A DNA stretch of 50,840 nucleotides from CAZQVN01 sp964596775 (lineage in GTDB: Bacteria; Eisenbacteria; RBG-16-71-46; JABDJR01; JAWXBZ01). Positions 40,856 to 49,244 of the stretch are shown piece after piece. The notes below the pieces were generated by a model, which saw nothing but the letters and a program-made list of their open reading frames with translations, did no database searches and was not told the DNA's origin. Numbering within the stretch: the stretch's first letter is position 1; every line of letters begins with the position of its first letter. The DNA lies in the NCBI GenBank assembly GCA_964596775.1, contig CAZQVN010000025.1, positions 1-50,840 on the forward strand, in the 5' to 3' direction. Made by a program: the position numbers and the translations under genes.

Positions 40856-40883
40856 ATTATAGAAATCAATTTCTAATTTGCAA
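40856..40883 (-). promoter_or_regulatory. Promoter with palindrome for the DUF4143 gene
   Basis: Minus strand: TTGCAA (40883-40878), a 16-bp spacer, TATAAT (40861-40856), then 6 nt to the ATG at 40849. A perfect palindrome with arms TAGAAAT/ATTTCTA (40860-40875) fills the spacer, a plausible operator. The transcript is probably leaderless. Confidence 0.7.
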
Positions 40884-41059
40884 GAAATGTCCGCGGGTCT
40901 CTCGGTCGATTATTACGAGCTCGTCGACCTCGGTCCTCCGCAACTTATTTAATGGATAGTCGTTAACATGATCTGTACAGTTTGAATATTGAACTTGCAA
41001 TCTGTACACGGCTGGTCCGGGATCACTCAATTACTGGCCGGGCGGGTAGCCATTGTCCC

Positions 41060-41266
41060 CTACCTCCCCACCATCCTCATCACCTGCCACGCCAGCCCCG
41101 CCAGGATCACCACCAGCAGCACCACCGCCACCGGTTTCCAGGGAAACTTGAGCCTCTGCTGAAACTCGTATTTGCAGATCGGGCAGGCGGGGGCATCGGC
41201 GCGCACATCCATGGCGCAGTTCGGACACTCGCGGGTGGCCGTCACGCGACGCACCCCGGAGCGCAT
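41060..41266 (-). CDS. Small zinc-ribbon single-pass membrane protein
   Basis: A 68-residue protein. Two CxxC pairs (CPNCAMDVRADAPACPICKY) form a zinc ribbon at the N-terminus, followed by a single transmembrane helix (PVAVVLLVVILAGLAWQV). It is the second gene after the arsenate reductase-like gene, 28 nt downstream. Its GGAG site lies in the 3' arm of a 7-bp hairpin (41269-41293), so translation may be gated. Function unknown. Confidence 0.7.
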   Translation of the reverse strand: MRSGVRRVTATRECPNCAMDVRADAPACPICKYEFQQRLKFPWKPVAVVLLVVILAGLAWQVMRMVGR

Positions 41267-41268
41267 CG

Positions 41269-41293
41269 ACTCTCCAATCCGGGCCCGGAGAGT
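41269..41293 (-). promoter_or_regulatory. Hairpin sequestering the ribosome-binding site of the 68-aa gene
   Basis: On the minus strand, ACTCTCC (41293-41287) pairs with GGAGAGT (41275-41269) around an 11-nt loop. The GGAG in the second arm is 5 nt from the ATG at 41266, so the fold would hide it. It begins just after the upstream stop codon, so ribosomes terminating there could open it. Confidence 0.45.
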
Positions 41294-41294
41294 T

Positions 41295-41681
41295 TCACGA
41301 TTTCGCCAGCAGGTCCTTGACCAGCGTTCCGATCAGGTCCCGCACGCCGCGGAACTCCTCCTCGCTCATGTCGCGGGGGTCCGGAATCGCCCAGTCGATC
41401 CGCTTCCGTGCCGGAACGAACGGGCAGGCATCGCCGCAACCCATCGTGACCACGGCGTCGAACTCCCCTTCGGGAAGTTCGTCCAGCGATGTGGACCGGT
41501 GGGCCGACAGGTCGTAGCCGAGTTCCTTCATCGCGGCGATCGCCTTCGGGTTGACCCGGCCCGACGGCTTCGACCCGGCGCTGAACGCCTCGACGTCCTC
41601 GCCTCCGTGAATGCGGGCGAACGCCTCGGCCATCTGGCTCCGGTTGGAGTTTTCGATGCAGACAAAGAGATACCGACGCAT
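41295..41681 (-). CDS. arsC: Arsenate reductase / low-molecular-weight phosphatase-like protein
   Basis: A 128-residue protein of the LMW protein tyrosine phosphatase fold. The P-loop is C8-I-E-N-S-N-R14 (CX5R), a general acid Asp lies in IPDPRD, and two further Cys are at 82 and 86 (VTMGCGDACPFVP), which could form the disulfide relay of thioredoxin- or glutaredoxin-linked arsenate reductases. It would reduce arsenate to arsenite. No arsenite efflux gene or ArsR regulator is adjacent, so a phosphatase role is also possible. The ATG has GGAGG upstream at normal distance. A small zinc-ribbon membrane gene follows. Confidence 0.82.
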   Translation of the reverse strand: MRRYLFVCIENSNRSQMAEAFARIHGGEDVEAFSAGSKPSGRVNPKAIAAMKELGYDLSAHRSTSLDELPEGEFDAVVTMGCGDACPFVPARKRIDWAIPDPRDMSEEEFRGVRDLIGTLVKDLLAKS

Positions 41682-41827
41682 GCCGGGCTTCCTCCCATGC
41701 GGAATCGCGGACCGCCGTTTGGCGGAGGTCAGCGGAAAAGGTATTATCGCTCCCGCCCGAATCGGCGAGGCCCTATCTTACAGCGTTCCGCCGTGCGTGC
41801 CACAGACCCGCAATCCAGGGAGTTTCC

Positions 41828-42418
41828 GTGAAAACCTCGACCATCGTACTGTGCCTCCTGGCCGCCGTCCTGCCTCTCGCCGGCTGCTCCGGCGGCAAGA
41901 AATCCACGGCGGACCCCGTGCCCACGGAAAAGGACATGGAGGCCGTGCGCGTTTTCTTCATTCAGGAGTGGAACGCGAAGTTCGTCGAGTGCAACGACTA
42001 TTTCTATTCCCGGAGCGACACTCCCTACCGCATCTTCCTCGGGATGAAGACGCACCCTTCGAAGTTCACCTACGAGTGGACCCCGCTGAGCGGCACCGAC
42101 CGGGTGCGCGGCGTCCGGATGCGCTGCACGGTGTACATCACCACGGAGCTCTCGATGGTTCACGCCGACGGCTCCTGGCTCCGGCCGTTCAAGAAGGGCA
42201 GCGGATTCCTCATCGCCTCCGACCTCTTCCACCAGTACATCGGCACGGAGTCGCGGGAAACCCGGAACGAATTCCTCGAGCGGAAGTGCATCCAGTTCAA
42301 GGAATGCATCGGCTTCAACATCACCGTAAACGCCGACGGTTCCATGGCCGTGTCCGACGACGGGGACTACTGGGATCATTTGATTCGGCCGGAGAACTGC
42401 GGAGAGATTCCGGAGTAG
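41828..42418 (+). CDS. Lipoprotein of unknown function
   Basis: A 196-residue lipoprotein with signal (MKTSTIVLCLLAAVLPLAGC, lipobox Cys20) and a conserved-looking compact domain rich in Trp, Tyr and Cys (WNAKFVECNDYFYSRSD; MRCTVYITTELSMVHADGSW; KCIQFKECIGFNITV). Four Cys beyond the lipobox could form disulfides. GTG at 41828 has GGGAG upstream. It is alone between the divergent arsC-type gene and the convergent regulator. No family recognised. Confidence 0.7.
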   Translation: MKTSTIVLCLLAAVLPLAGCSGGKKSTADPVPTEKDMEAVRVFFIQEWNAKFVECNDYFYSRSDTPYRIFLGMKTHPSKFTYEWTPLSGTDRVRGVRMRCTVYITTELSMVHADGSWLRPFKKGSGFLIASDLFHQYIGTESRETRNEFLERKCIQFKECIGFNITVNADGSMAVSDDGDYWDHLIRPENCGEIPE

Positions 42419-42517
42419 CCGCCCCGCGGCAGGGGAAAACTCGCCGGCTTCAGGGTCGAGCCGGGACGGCGCCGGTTTCGGTGCCTTCCCTTCTCGCGGA
42501 ACCCTACAGCCTCCGGC

Positions 42518-43264
42518 CTACCCCTTTCCGGAACTTCCGCGGGCATCGGGAGGCTTGCCGAACCTGCGGCCCATCGGATCCGGTGGGGACGTGGCAAACC
42601 GGTAGCCGACGCCGCGCACCGTCTGCACATACCCGCGCGCGCCGCGCAGTTTCTCGCGCAACCGCCTGATGTGCGTGTCGACCGTTCTCGTATCGATGCT
42701 GGCCTGAATACCCCACACGTCGTCGAGCAGCCGGGCCCGAGACTGCACGCGACCGCGGCGGTCGTACAGCGCCAGCAGCAGGCGGAATTCCAGCGCGGTC
42801 AACGACAGTTCGTCGTCCTCCACCCATACCCGGAAGGCGTCCCGGTCAAGGCGGAGAGCGCCGAATTCCACTTCATGACCGCCGGATGCGACGCTGCGTC
42901 CACGGCCAAGCAGCGACTGGATGCGCAGAAGCAGTTCCCGGATGCTGAACGGCTTGACGATGTAGTCCTCGGCACCCAGTTCGAATCCCAGCACCCGATC
43001 CACCTCATCTCCGCGGGCGCTGAGGATCATCACCGGAATGTCCTTCGTCTCCCGGCTTCGTTTCAGCTCCTTGCAGATGTCCGTTCCCTGCATGTCCGGA
43101 AGCATGAGGTCCAGCAGGATCAGGTCGAGACTGCCGGACCGGGCCAGCCGCAGTCCGTCCTCCCCGCGGCACACGGCATCGACCGAGTAGCCGGCGCGCT
43201 CGAGGTTGAACTTCAGGACTCCACGGATGTCGGACTCATCCTCGATCACCAGAACCCTTTTCAT
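42518..43264 (-). CDS. OmpR/PhoB-family response regulator (orphan)
   Basis: A 248-residue regulator. The receiver domain (RVLVIEDESDIRGVLKFNLE) has phospho-acceptor Asp52 in LILLDLMLPDMQGTD and the conserved Thr/Ser-Lys region (PVMILSARGDE; YIVKPFSIREL). A C-terminal winged helix (Trans_reg_C) carries SLTALEFRLLLALYDRRGRV, DTHIRRLREKL and VQTVRGVGYRF. The start at 43264 is chosen from the conserved MKRVLVIEDE; upstream in-frame codons are not conserved. No histidine kinase is adjacent; the hybrid kinase at 27221-29545 already has its own receiver. Possibly transcribed with the dockerin-like gene upstream, but a strong hairpin at 43352-43388 separates them. Confidence 0.9.
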   Translation of the reverse strand: MKRVLVIEDESDIRGVLKFNLERAGYSVDAVCRGEDGLRLARSGSLDLILLDLMLPDMQGTDICKELKRSRETKDIPVMILSARGDEVDRVLGFELGAEDYIVKPFSIRELLLRIQSLLGRGRSVASGGHEVEFGALRLDRDAFRVWVEDDELSLTALEFRLLLALYDRRGRVQSRARLLDDVWGIQASIDTRTVDTHIRRLREKLRGARGYVQTVRGVGYRFATSPPDPMGRRFGKPPDARGSSGKG

Positions 43265-43351
43265 GCCGGCATTATTTTCGCTCTGTGTGACGGATCCGTG
43301 GCGGCCCGGTGTAGTTTCCGGGACGATTTCGACGGGGCTGCCGGAAACGGA

Positions 43352-43388
43352 CCGGCCCGCGCCCCCCGGATGGGAAGCCGCGGGCCGG
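43352..43388 (-). terminator. Hairpin after the dockerin-like gene
   Basis: CCGGCCCGCG (43352-43361) and CGCGGGCCGG (43379-43388) form a perfect 10-bp stem with a 17-nt loop, 22 nt beyond the stop of the dockerin-like gene and upstream of the regulator. A short TCCGTTTCC follows on the minus strand, so it may be a terminator or attenuator. Confidence 0.55.
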
Positions 43389-43410
43389 TTGAGATCCTGG
43401 CTGGACATGC

Positions 43411-43977
43411 TCAGGGACAGGTTGCTGCCGTTGCCGCAAACGGCGTAAAGGCAACGGCATCCGACAGACCGACCACGTTGTCCTCAACGAGGTCGTAACA
43501 GTAGCTGTAGTTCGCGGTGGAGAGCGGCGTGGTGAACGCCACCGCATCGGCAAGGCTGACCGTGCATACGGCGGTCTTGACCACGTCCGGGCTCTTCTGG
43601 CCGATCCTTTTCAGGAATATGTCGTTCACGTACACGTCGATTCCGAAGCCGGTCACGGATGGGTCAATGCACGCCCCGCCGGAGATCGTGAAACAGGCCA
43701 CCCCGGAACCGTTCGTCACGGCCGCCGGGACGGGCCTGGTCTGGCTGGAGCACCAGCACGCGGCCGTGTCCGCGCCCGCGGAGTAGCGCAGCTCGACCGC
43801 AGCGGCGGCAACCGGACCGGAGGCTCCGACAATCGTGACACAGTACGTGGTTCCGCCGGGCGCCACCAGAACGCCGGGAACCGTGCTCAGAGAGGGATCG
43901 GGCACGCCGGACGCGGCATGGACCGCACCGGCACAGAGCGCCGACAGGATGAGAGCGGAACAGAGAACTCGGATCAT
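43411..43977 (-). CDS. Secreted protein with dockerin-like C-terminal repeats
   Basis: A 188-residue exported protein with a signal peptide (MIRVLCSALILSALCAGAVH, cleavage near AAS), an Ig-like sandwich with paired Cys (YCVTIVGASGPVAAAAVELR; CWCSSQTRP) and two C-terminal related repeats, VSLADAVAFT and VGLSDAVAFT. These resemble degenerate dockerin-type calcium loops that end many secreted proteins in Eisenbacteria-like genomes. The ATG has GGAGGAAG upstream. Its 5' region carries two adjacent hairpins (44001-44014, 44015-44031). Function unknown; it may dock to a surface partner. Confidence 0.7.
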   Translation of the reverse strand: MIRVLCSALILSALCAGAVHAASGVPDPSLSTVPGVLVAPGGTTYCVTIVGASGPVAAAAVELRYSAGADTAACWCSSQTRPVPAAVTNGSGVACFTISGGACIDPSVTGFGIDVYVNDIFLKRIGQKSPDVVKTAVCTVSLADAVAFTTPLSTANYSYCYDLVEDNVVGLSDAVAFTPFAATAATCP

Positions 43978-44383
43978 TTCTTCCTCCGGATGTTGAAGCG
44001 GTTTCAGCCGAAACGCGGCCCTGAGGGCCGCTCCGGACTGATCGCAGTTGGATCGGGACGATGTTCGACACAGCCCCGCAGCACGACCGCCGACGACTCC
44101 GGGTGCATCGATGCCGGGCAGAGTACCCCCTCTTTGTGGCGGGACCGGGGCGGCCCGGGAACAGATCAGCGAACTTCCTGACGTCGTGCAAAGGCGATCC
44201 CTTCTCATGTCACCGCGTTGTCACAGTGAGTACATCGGGGTGCCACGCGCCCTGCGGATACTGCCCTCGCCTGTTCCGCCACCCCGCTCAGACCCTGGAC
44301 GACCGCACCGGGACGGCAAGGAGAAATCCTCAGGCATCACATTACTGTGCCCTGAAAAAGCATCCGACAACGGAGGAATACAG
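43978..44383. other. Divergent regulatory region
   Basis: About 405 bp between the dockerin-like gene (-) and the beta-helix surface gene (+), with no convincing gene. GTTTC/GAAAC (44001-44014) and the 17-bp odd palindrome GCGGCCCT-G-AGGGCCGC (44015-44031) are adjacent hairpins in the minus-strand leader. TGTCAC occurs twice, one helical turn apart (44208-44213, 44219-44224), a possible regulator site. A GGAGGA site precedes the plus-strand start. Confidence 0.45.
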
Positions 44384-46051
44384 ATGCACTCGAGAATCGG
44401 AACGACCCTTGCGGCGTTGGGCCTCATCCTGGGGCTGGCCGCAAAGTCCGGAGCTCAGACGATCACCTGGGACGGCAACGTCTCGTTCAACAACAACCCG
44501 AACACCTGCGGCGACGCGGCCACCAGCGGCCAGACCGAACTCAATGTCCTGACGAATCATTTCACCCACAACCGGTTCGTCAATCCGGCGCTCGTCAACG
44601 CCGGAAGTCTCAGCGCTCCGAACTTCCGGCCCACCACGGCCAGCGGCGCCCTCTGCGCGAACTTCCACCCGGTCGTTACCGTGCCGGGCGACGGCTTCTT
44701 CTCCCAGACGAACTACGCCGGTGCTCTCGACACGAACCCGGCCGCGGACTGGACGGCCGGCTGGACAACCTACGACTTCGACGGCAACCCCGCCGATTTC
44801 AACCTTGCGAAGCCGCTCGTCGTGCTGTCCGGCGTGCTCCCCACCCAGACGCTCAGCAGCACGAACAATTACGTGATCGAGGGGCGCGTCAGCGTTCCGA
44901 ACGGCCGCACCCTCACGATCCCGGCCGGTACCCACCTGTTCGGATCCACGACCGTGACGCCTTCGTACCTCGTCATCGAGCGCGGCGGCAAGCTGAACGC
45001 GAACGGCTCGTCGTCGGCCCCGATCATCTTCACCTCGGAGAATGCGGCGGGCGGAACGGCCAACTCCGGAGACTGGGGCGGTGTCGTTCTCATGGGAAGC
45101 GCCTGCGCCAACTGCGCCAACACGGCCGCCGGCGATTCCTGCGTTGCCGAAGGCGGCGCCGGATCCTTCGGCGGCACCAACGACGCCGACGACTCCGGCA
45201 CCATGCAGTACGTCCGCATCGAGTTCGGCGGCTATGAACTCTCCCTCGACAACGAGCTCAACTGCCTGACCATGAACGCTCTCGGAACCGGAACCTCGAT
45301 CCACTACATCCAGACCCATCGTGGTTCCGACGACCTGTTCGAATGGTTCGGCGGCGCATCGAACCACAAGTATCTGCTCGCCACCTGGGGGCAGGACGAC
45401 GGTCTCGACTTCCAGATGGGGTACCGGGGCAAAGTCCAGTTCGCGGTCGTCCAGCAGCGGAACCTGACCGGCGTCGACAAGGCGATCGAGGGGGACAACA
45501 ACGAGTTCAATCACGCGAACCCGCTCTGCCGCTCGAACCCCACCTTCGCGAACCTGACCCTGATCGGCACCCGCACCACCCAGGGCGACACCACTTCGTT
45601 CGGCAACCAGGGCATCCACTTCCGCCGCGGCGCCCGCGGATCCGTCCTGAACAGCATCGTGATGGGATTCCGGGCCTGCGGTTTCGACTTCGACGATACG
45701 GAAACCGTGGCCGGCGGATTTGGCCCGAACGGGATTCCTCACTGTTCGGCCACGTCCGGTGTTCCTGCCGACGCGGGCGTGAAGCCGGTCATCCTGGCCC
45801 GCTCCTTCCCGAACCCGTTCCGCTCGTCGACGTCGATCTCCTTCACGCTTCCCGAACCGGGCCGGGCGAAGGTGCGCGTGTTCACGCTGTCCGGCCGGCT
45901 GATCGAGACACTCGCCGACCGGGTGATGCCGGCCGGCGAAAGCACCCTGACCTGGAACGTGCCTTCCGACCAGAGCGGGGGGATCTATTTCTACACGGTC
46001 GAAGCAGACAACGGCATGAAGACCGGCGGACGCCTCGTCAGCGTGCGCTGA
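44384..46051 (+). CDS. Secreted surface protein with FlgD-like C-terminal sorting domain
   Basis: A 555-residue exported protein (signal residues 1-24, MHSRIGTTLAALGLILGLAA; mature start near AQTITW). The body (~100-465) has parallel-beta features and small-residue-rich segments seen in predicted surface proteins of this type (APIIFTSENAAGGTANSGDW; TFANLTLIGTRTTQGDTTSF; RRGARGSVLNSIVMGFRACG). The last ~85 residues are a FlgD-like Ig domain (ARSFPNPFRSSTSISFTLPE; GGIYFYTVEADNGMKTGGRL), a signal for a T9SS-like export or anchoring route. The ATG has GGAGGA. A strong terminator follows, before the TonB receptor. Function unknown. Confidence 0.82.
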   Translation: MHSRIGTTLAALGLILGLAAKSGAQTITWDGNVSFNNNPNTCGDAATSGQTELNVLTNHFTHNRFVNPALVNAGSLSAPNFRPTTASGALCANFHPVVTVPGDGFFSQTNYAGALDTNPAADWTAGWTTYDFDGNPADFNLAKPLVVLSGVLPTQTLSSTNNYVIEGRVSVPNGRTLTIPAGTHLFGSTTVTPSYLVIERGGKLNANGSSSAPIIFTSENAAGGTANSGDWGGVVLMGSACANCANTAAGDSCVAEGGAGSFGGTNDADDSGTMQYVRIEFGGYELSLDNELNCLTMNALGTGTSIHYIQTHRGSDDLFEWFGGASNHKYLLATWGQDDGLDFQMGYRGKVQFAVVQQRNLTGVDKAIEGDNNEFNHANPLCRSNPTFANLTLIGTRTTQGDTTSFGNQGIHFRRGARGSVLNSIVMGFRACGFDFDDTETVAGGFGPNGIPHCSATSGVPADAGVKPVILARSFPNPFRSSTSISFTLPEPGRAKVRVFTLSGRLIETLADRVMPAGESTLTWNVPSDQSGGIYFYTVEADNGMKTGGRLVSVR

Positions 46052-46060
46052 GTGATTTTC

Positions 46061-46102
46061 CCGCGGAGGCGGCTCCGGTCGCCTCCGCGGTCTCTTCTTC
46101 TC
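46061..46102 (+). terminator. Rho-independent-type terminator
   Basis: CCGCGGAGGCG (46061-46071) and CGCCTCCGCGG (46080-46090), an 11-bp perfect stem with an 8-nt loop, followed by the T-rich TCTCTTCTTCTC (46091-46102). It lies 9 nt after the surface-protein stop and 17 nt before the TonB-receptor start, so readthrough may set receptor levels. Confidence 0.8.
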
Positions 46103-46119
46103 ATTGGAGACCTTGGCCC

Positions 46120-49100
46120 TTGAAGAACATCCTTTCGGTCCCGGGGATCGTCCCGTCACTCCGGCCCTGCCTGATCATCCTCTTCTGCCTCCTCCTGATT
46201 CCCGAAGTGGCCGGCGCACAGACGCCGCCCCCGTCGCGGATCCGGGGCCGCGTGACGAACGCGGACGGCGGCGAACCGCTGCGCAGAGCTTACGTGTCCG
46301 TCGTTCCTGCAACCGGCGGGACGCCGCTGATCACCATGACCACGAACGAACAGGGGTTCTACGCAGGCACCGTTGCACCCGGCCGCTATGACCTCGTCAT
46401 CACGTATCTTCTCTTTCCCGAAAAAACGATTGCCGACGTGGCGATCGAACCCGGCCAGGAAACGATCGTGGACGCGGCGCTGAACAGCCGGCCCGAGGCC
46501 GTCGTTACAGGCTTCGTCCACGAGCCACAGGCATCCGGTCCGGAAACGCCGCTTTCGGGCGTGACCGTGAGTTTCAAACCCGCCGCCGGAAACTCGGACA
46601 AGGTCTACGGGGCGGTGACCGGCTCCGACGGCACGTTTTCGCTGTCCCTCCCCACCGGCACTTACGAAGTCACTGTGCTGGCGGTCTTTTACGCCAAGAA
46701 GGTCATTCCCCGCTTCCTGGTCTCCCGCACCCGCCCGGCCACGATGAGGGTGGCGCTCAGTCCGGAAGCGGTCCAGATGAAGGAAGTCGTCGTGGAAGGG
46801 AACGTCATCCGGAACACGAAGGTGGCGGAACTGTCCATCCGCAGGAACGAAGCGGTCGTCACCGACGCCGTGTCCCGCGATGCCATGAATCGCAGCACCG
46901 ACTCCGATGCCGGCCAGGTACTGAACCGGGTTACCGGTCTGTCCATCAAGGATGGGAAGTACCTCGTGGTGCGCGGCCTCTCGGAGCGGTATGCGAGCAC
47001 CCAGCTCAACGGGGTCCGGATCGGCAGTCCGGAGCCGAACCGGAAGATCGTGCCGCTCGACATTTTCCCCGCCGGGCTCCTCGACGACATCACGGTTCAG
47101 AAGGCCTACAGCCCGGATCAGCCCGGCGAATTCGGCGGCGGCACCGTCAAGATCAACACCCGTGACATCCCGGACGAGCCGGTCTGGGCGCAGTCGTTTT
47201 CGCTGGGCGTTTCGCCGGGAACAACAGGAAGCACAGGGCTCGGCTACGAGGGAGGCGGGCTCGACTTTCTGGCGATCGACGACGGCCTGCGCGGACTTCC
47301 CGAACTGATCCGGAACATGGCCGGAAATCAGTTGATCGTCCAGAAGAGCCCGCTGCGCCCGAACGAAGGCGGCTTCACGAAGGACGAACTGACCGCCTTC
47401 AGCCGCTCCTTCCAGGGTGGCTGGGCGCCGAGGAACACCACCCCCGGCGCGAACTCCGGCTTTTCCCAGACGTTCGGGCGGAGGACCGTGCTGCTGGGCA
47501 AGCCGCTCGGCGTGATGGGCTCTCTCTCGTGGAGCCAGGGCGCCGAGACCACCGAGGGCGCTTTGAACTTCTACGAAGACGACTCGCTCAAGATCAAGGC
47601 GCAGTACGACGAACTCAAAACGACGCAGTCCGTTCTCTGGGGCGGAACGGGCACGCTGACCTGGCGCCTCGGCAAGGGAACGACGGTCAAGGGGGGGCTT
47701 TTCTACAGCCGCAGCAGCGACGATGAGGCGCGGCGTTACGAGGGATACAACAAGGACTTCGACACGCTGTATCGTTCGGAGCGGATTCTCTACGTGCAGC
47801 GTTACATCACCGCCGGGACGTTCGGCGCGGAACACACCCTGCCCTTCCTCGGCTCGAAGTTCGAATGGAAGCTGAACCGCTCGCAGGCCGGGCGTGAAGA
47901 GCCGGACCGCCGGGAAAACGGCTATGAGCAGATCTCTCAGCAGACCGGCGCGGGCACCGACACGCTCGTGTGGCGGTTCTCCCGGACCGGTGCCTCGCGG
48001 ATGTTCTCGGGCCTTGAAGATCACGAAAAGGGATACGAACTCCACCTGACGTTCCCGTTTCACGGCTGGGCTCCCGGCGACGCCCGCTTCAAGGTCGGGA
48101 CATCGCGCCAGAAGAAGAGCAGGACGTCCTGGGCACGCCGGTTCACATTCGCGGTGGACCAGGGCCTTCAGACGGTTCCGATCGACCAGCTCCTCTCGGA
48201 TGAAAATCTCGGCACCATCGTCCGCTTCCGGGAGCAGACGCGGGGCACGGATTTTTACTGGGCGGAACAGGAGGTCGACGCCTCCTATGTCATGGTCGAT
48301 CTTCCGCTCCTGAAACGCCTCCGGGGGCTCTTCGGAGCCCGGTTCGAACAGGCCACCCAGACGATCACCGACTACAGCGGATCCGCGTTCTCGAGTCCGA
48401 AGAAGTCCTACGGAAACGACAAGGACGACGTGATGCCGGCGCTCAATCTCACGTACGCGCTCGGGGGGCGCACGAACCTTCGCTTCGCGGCCAGCCAGAC
48501 CGTCGTGCGCCCCGACCTCCGCGAACTCACGGACTTCGACCTGACGAACTACGTCAGCGGCGGGCCGGAAACGGGCAACCCGAACCTGAAGCGGGGCCTC
48601 ATCCAGTCCTGCGATCTCCGCTGGGAGACGTTCCCGAATCCCGGAAGCCTCGTGGCCGTGAGTCTCTTCTACAAGAATCTCAAGGATCCGATCGAAAAGA
48701 CGCTCCAGGGCGGCGAGGCACCCCGCGTGTTTCCCAACAACGGTCTCGACGGAAAGAACCGCGGCGTCGAACTGGAATTCCGCGGCGGTCTCGGCGGCGC
48801 CTGGAAGCGGCTCGAACGTTTCGGTCTGACGACGAACCTCACGCTTCTGTCCACGGAGGTCAATCTCCCGAAGAGCGGCGTCCAGACGGCCTCGACCCGC
48901 CCCCTGGAAGGGCAGTCGAAGTACGTCACGAACATCGGGCTGTTCTACACGAGCCCGCAGGGCGGCATGGAACTCTCCCTGTTCGCGAACTCCTACGGGA
49001 GGCGCCTGACCGGAGTCGGCGTGCAGGGTCAACCCGATGTTTTCGAACGCTCCCGCACCACCATGGATGCCACGGCGGGCTGGCGAATCAGTCGCACCTT

Positions 49101-49224
49101 CAAACTCAAGTGGTCCGGAAAGAACCTGACCGATGCCCCGGTGGTCGTCGAACAGGGTCACTCCATCAGGGAAAAAAGAAACCCGGGGGCATCCTACTCC
49201 CTCGGTCTCACTGTCGGTTCATGA
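46120..49224 (+). CDS. TonB-dependent receptor with two N-terminal carboxypeptidase-regulatory-like domains
   Basis: A 1034-residue outer-membrane receptor. A signal peptide (~1-34, ending EVAGAQ) precedes two CarboxypepD_reg-like domains (~37-115, IRGRVTNADGGEPLRRAYVS; ~125-215, VSFKPAAGNSDKVYGAVTGS). A plug domain follows (~225-350: GQVLNRVTGLSIKDGKYLVV; VRGLSERYASTQLNGVRIGS; VQKAYSPDQPGEFGGGTVKI) and a C-terminal barrel (RFAASQTVVRPDLRELTDFD). It imports a scarce nutrient using TonB energy; the ligand is unknown. The start is TTG at 46120 with GGAG 10 nt upstream, the only position that gives a signal peptide. It precedes two envelope genes at 49245 and 50079, likely one operon. Confidence 0.9.
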   Translation: MKNILSVPGIVPSLRPCLIILFCLLLIPEVAGAQTPPPSRIRGRVTNADGGEPLRRAYVSVVPATGGTPLITMTTNEQGFYAGTVAPGRYDLVITYLLFPEKTIADVAIEPGQETIVDAALNSRPEAVVTGFVHEPQASGPETPLSGVTVSFKPAAGNSDKVYGAVTGSDGTFSLSLPTGTYEVTVLAVFYAKKVIPRFLVSRTRPATMRVALSPEAVQMKEVVVEGNVIRNTKVAELSIRRNEAVVTDAVSRDAMNRSTDSDAGQVLNRVTGLSIKDGKYLVVRGLSERYASTQLNGVRIGSPEPNRKIVPLDIFPAGLLDDITVQKAYSPDQPGEFGGGTVKINTRDIPDEPVWAQSFSLGVSPGTTGSTGLGYEGGGLDFLAIDDGLRGLPELIRNMAGNQLIVQKSPLRPNEGGFTKDELTAFSRSFQGGWAPRNTTPGANSGFSQTFGRRTVLLGKPLGVMGSLSWSQGAETTEGALNFYEDDSLKIKAQYDELKTTQSVLWGGTGTLTWRLGKGTTVKGGLFYSRSSDDEARRYEGYNKDFDTLYRSERILYVQRYITAGTFGAEHTLPFLGSKFEWKLNRSQAGREEPDRRENGYEQISQQTGAGTDTLVWRFSRTGASRMFSGLEDHEKGYELHLTFPFHGWAPGDARFKVGTSRQKKSRTSWARRFTFAVDQGLQTVPIDQLLSDENLGTIVRFREQTRGTDFYWAEQEVDASYVMVDLPLLKRLRGLFGARFEQATQTITDYSGSAFSSPKKSYGNDKDDVMPALNLTYALGGRTNLRFAASQTVVRPDLRELTDFDLTNYVSGGPETGNPNLKRGLIQSCDLRWETFPNPGSLVAVSLFYKNLKDPIEKTLQGGEAPRVFPNNGLDGKNRGVELEFRGGLGGAWKRLERFGLTTNLTLLSTEVNLPKSGVQTASTRPLEGQSKYVTNIGLFYTSPQGGMELSLFANSYGRRLTGVGVQGQPDVFERSRTTMDATAGWRISRTFKLKWSGKNLTDAPVVVEQGHSIREKRNPGASYSLGLTVGS

Positions 49225-49244
49225 CGGAAGGAGAGGAAACAGCC

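Noticed and set aside
39570..41059. A tRNA-Ser-targeted integrated island with attachment repeats
   Set aside because: I looked for a second copy of the tRNA 3' end downstream of the ATPase gene and found none, and there is no integrase.
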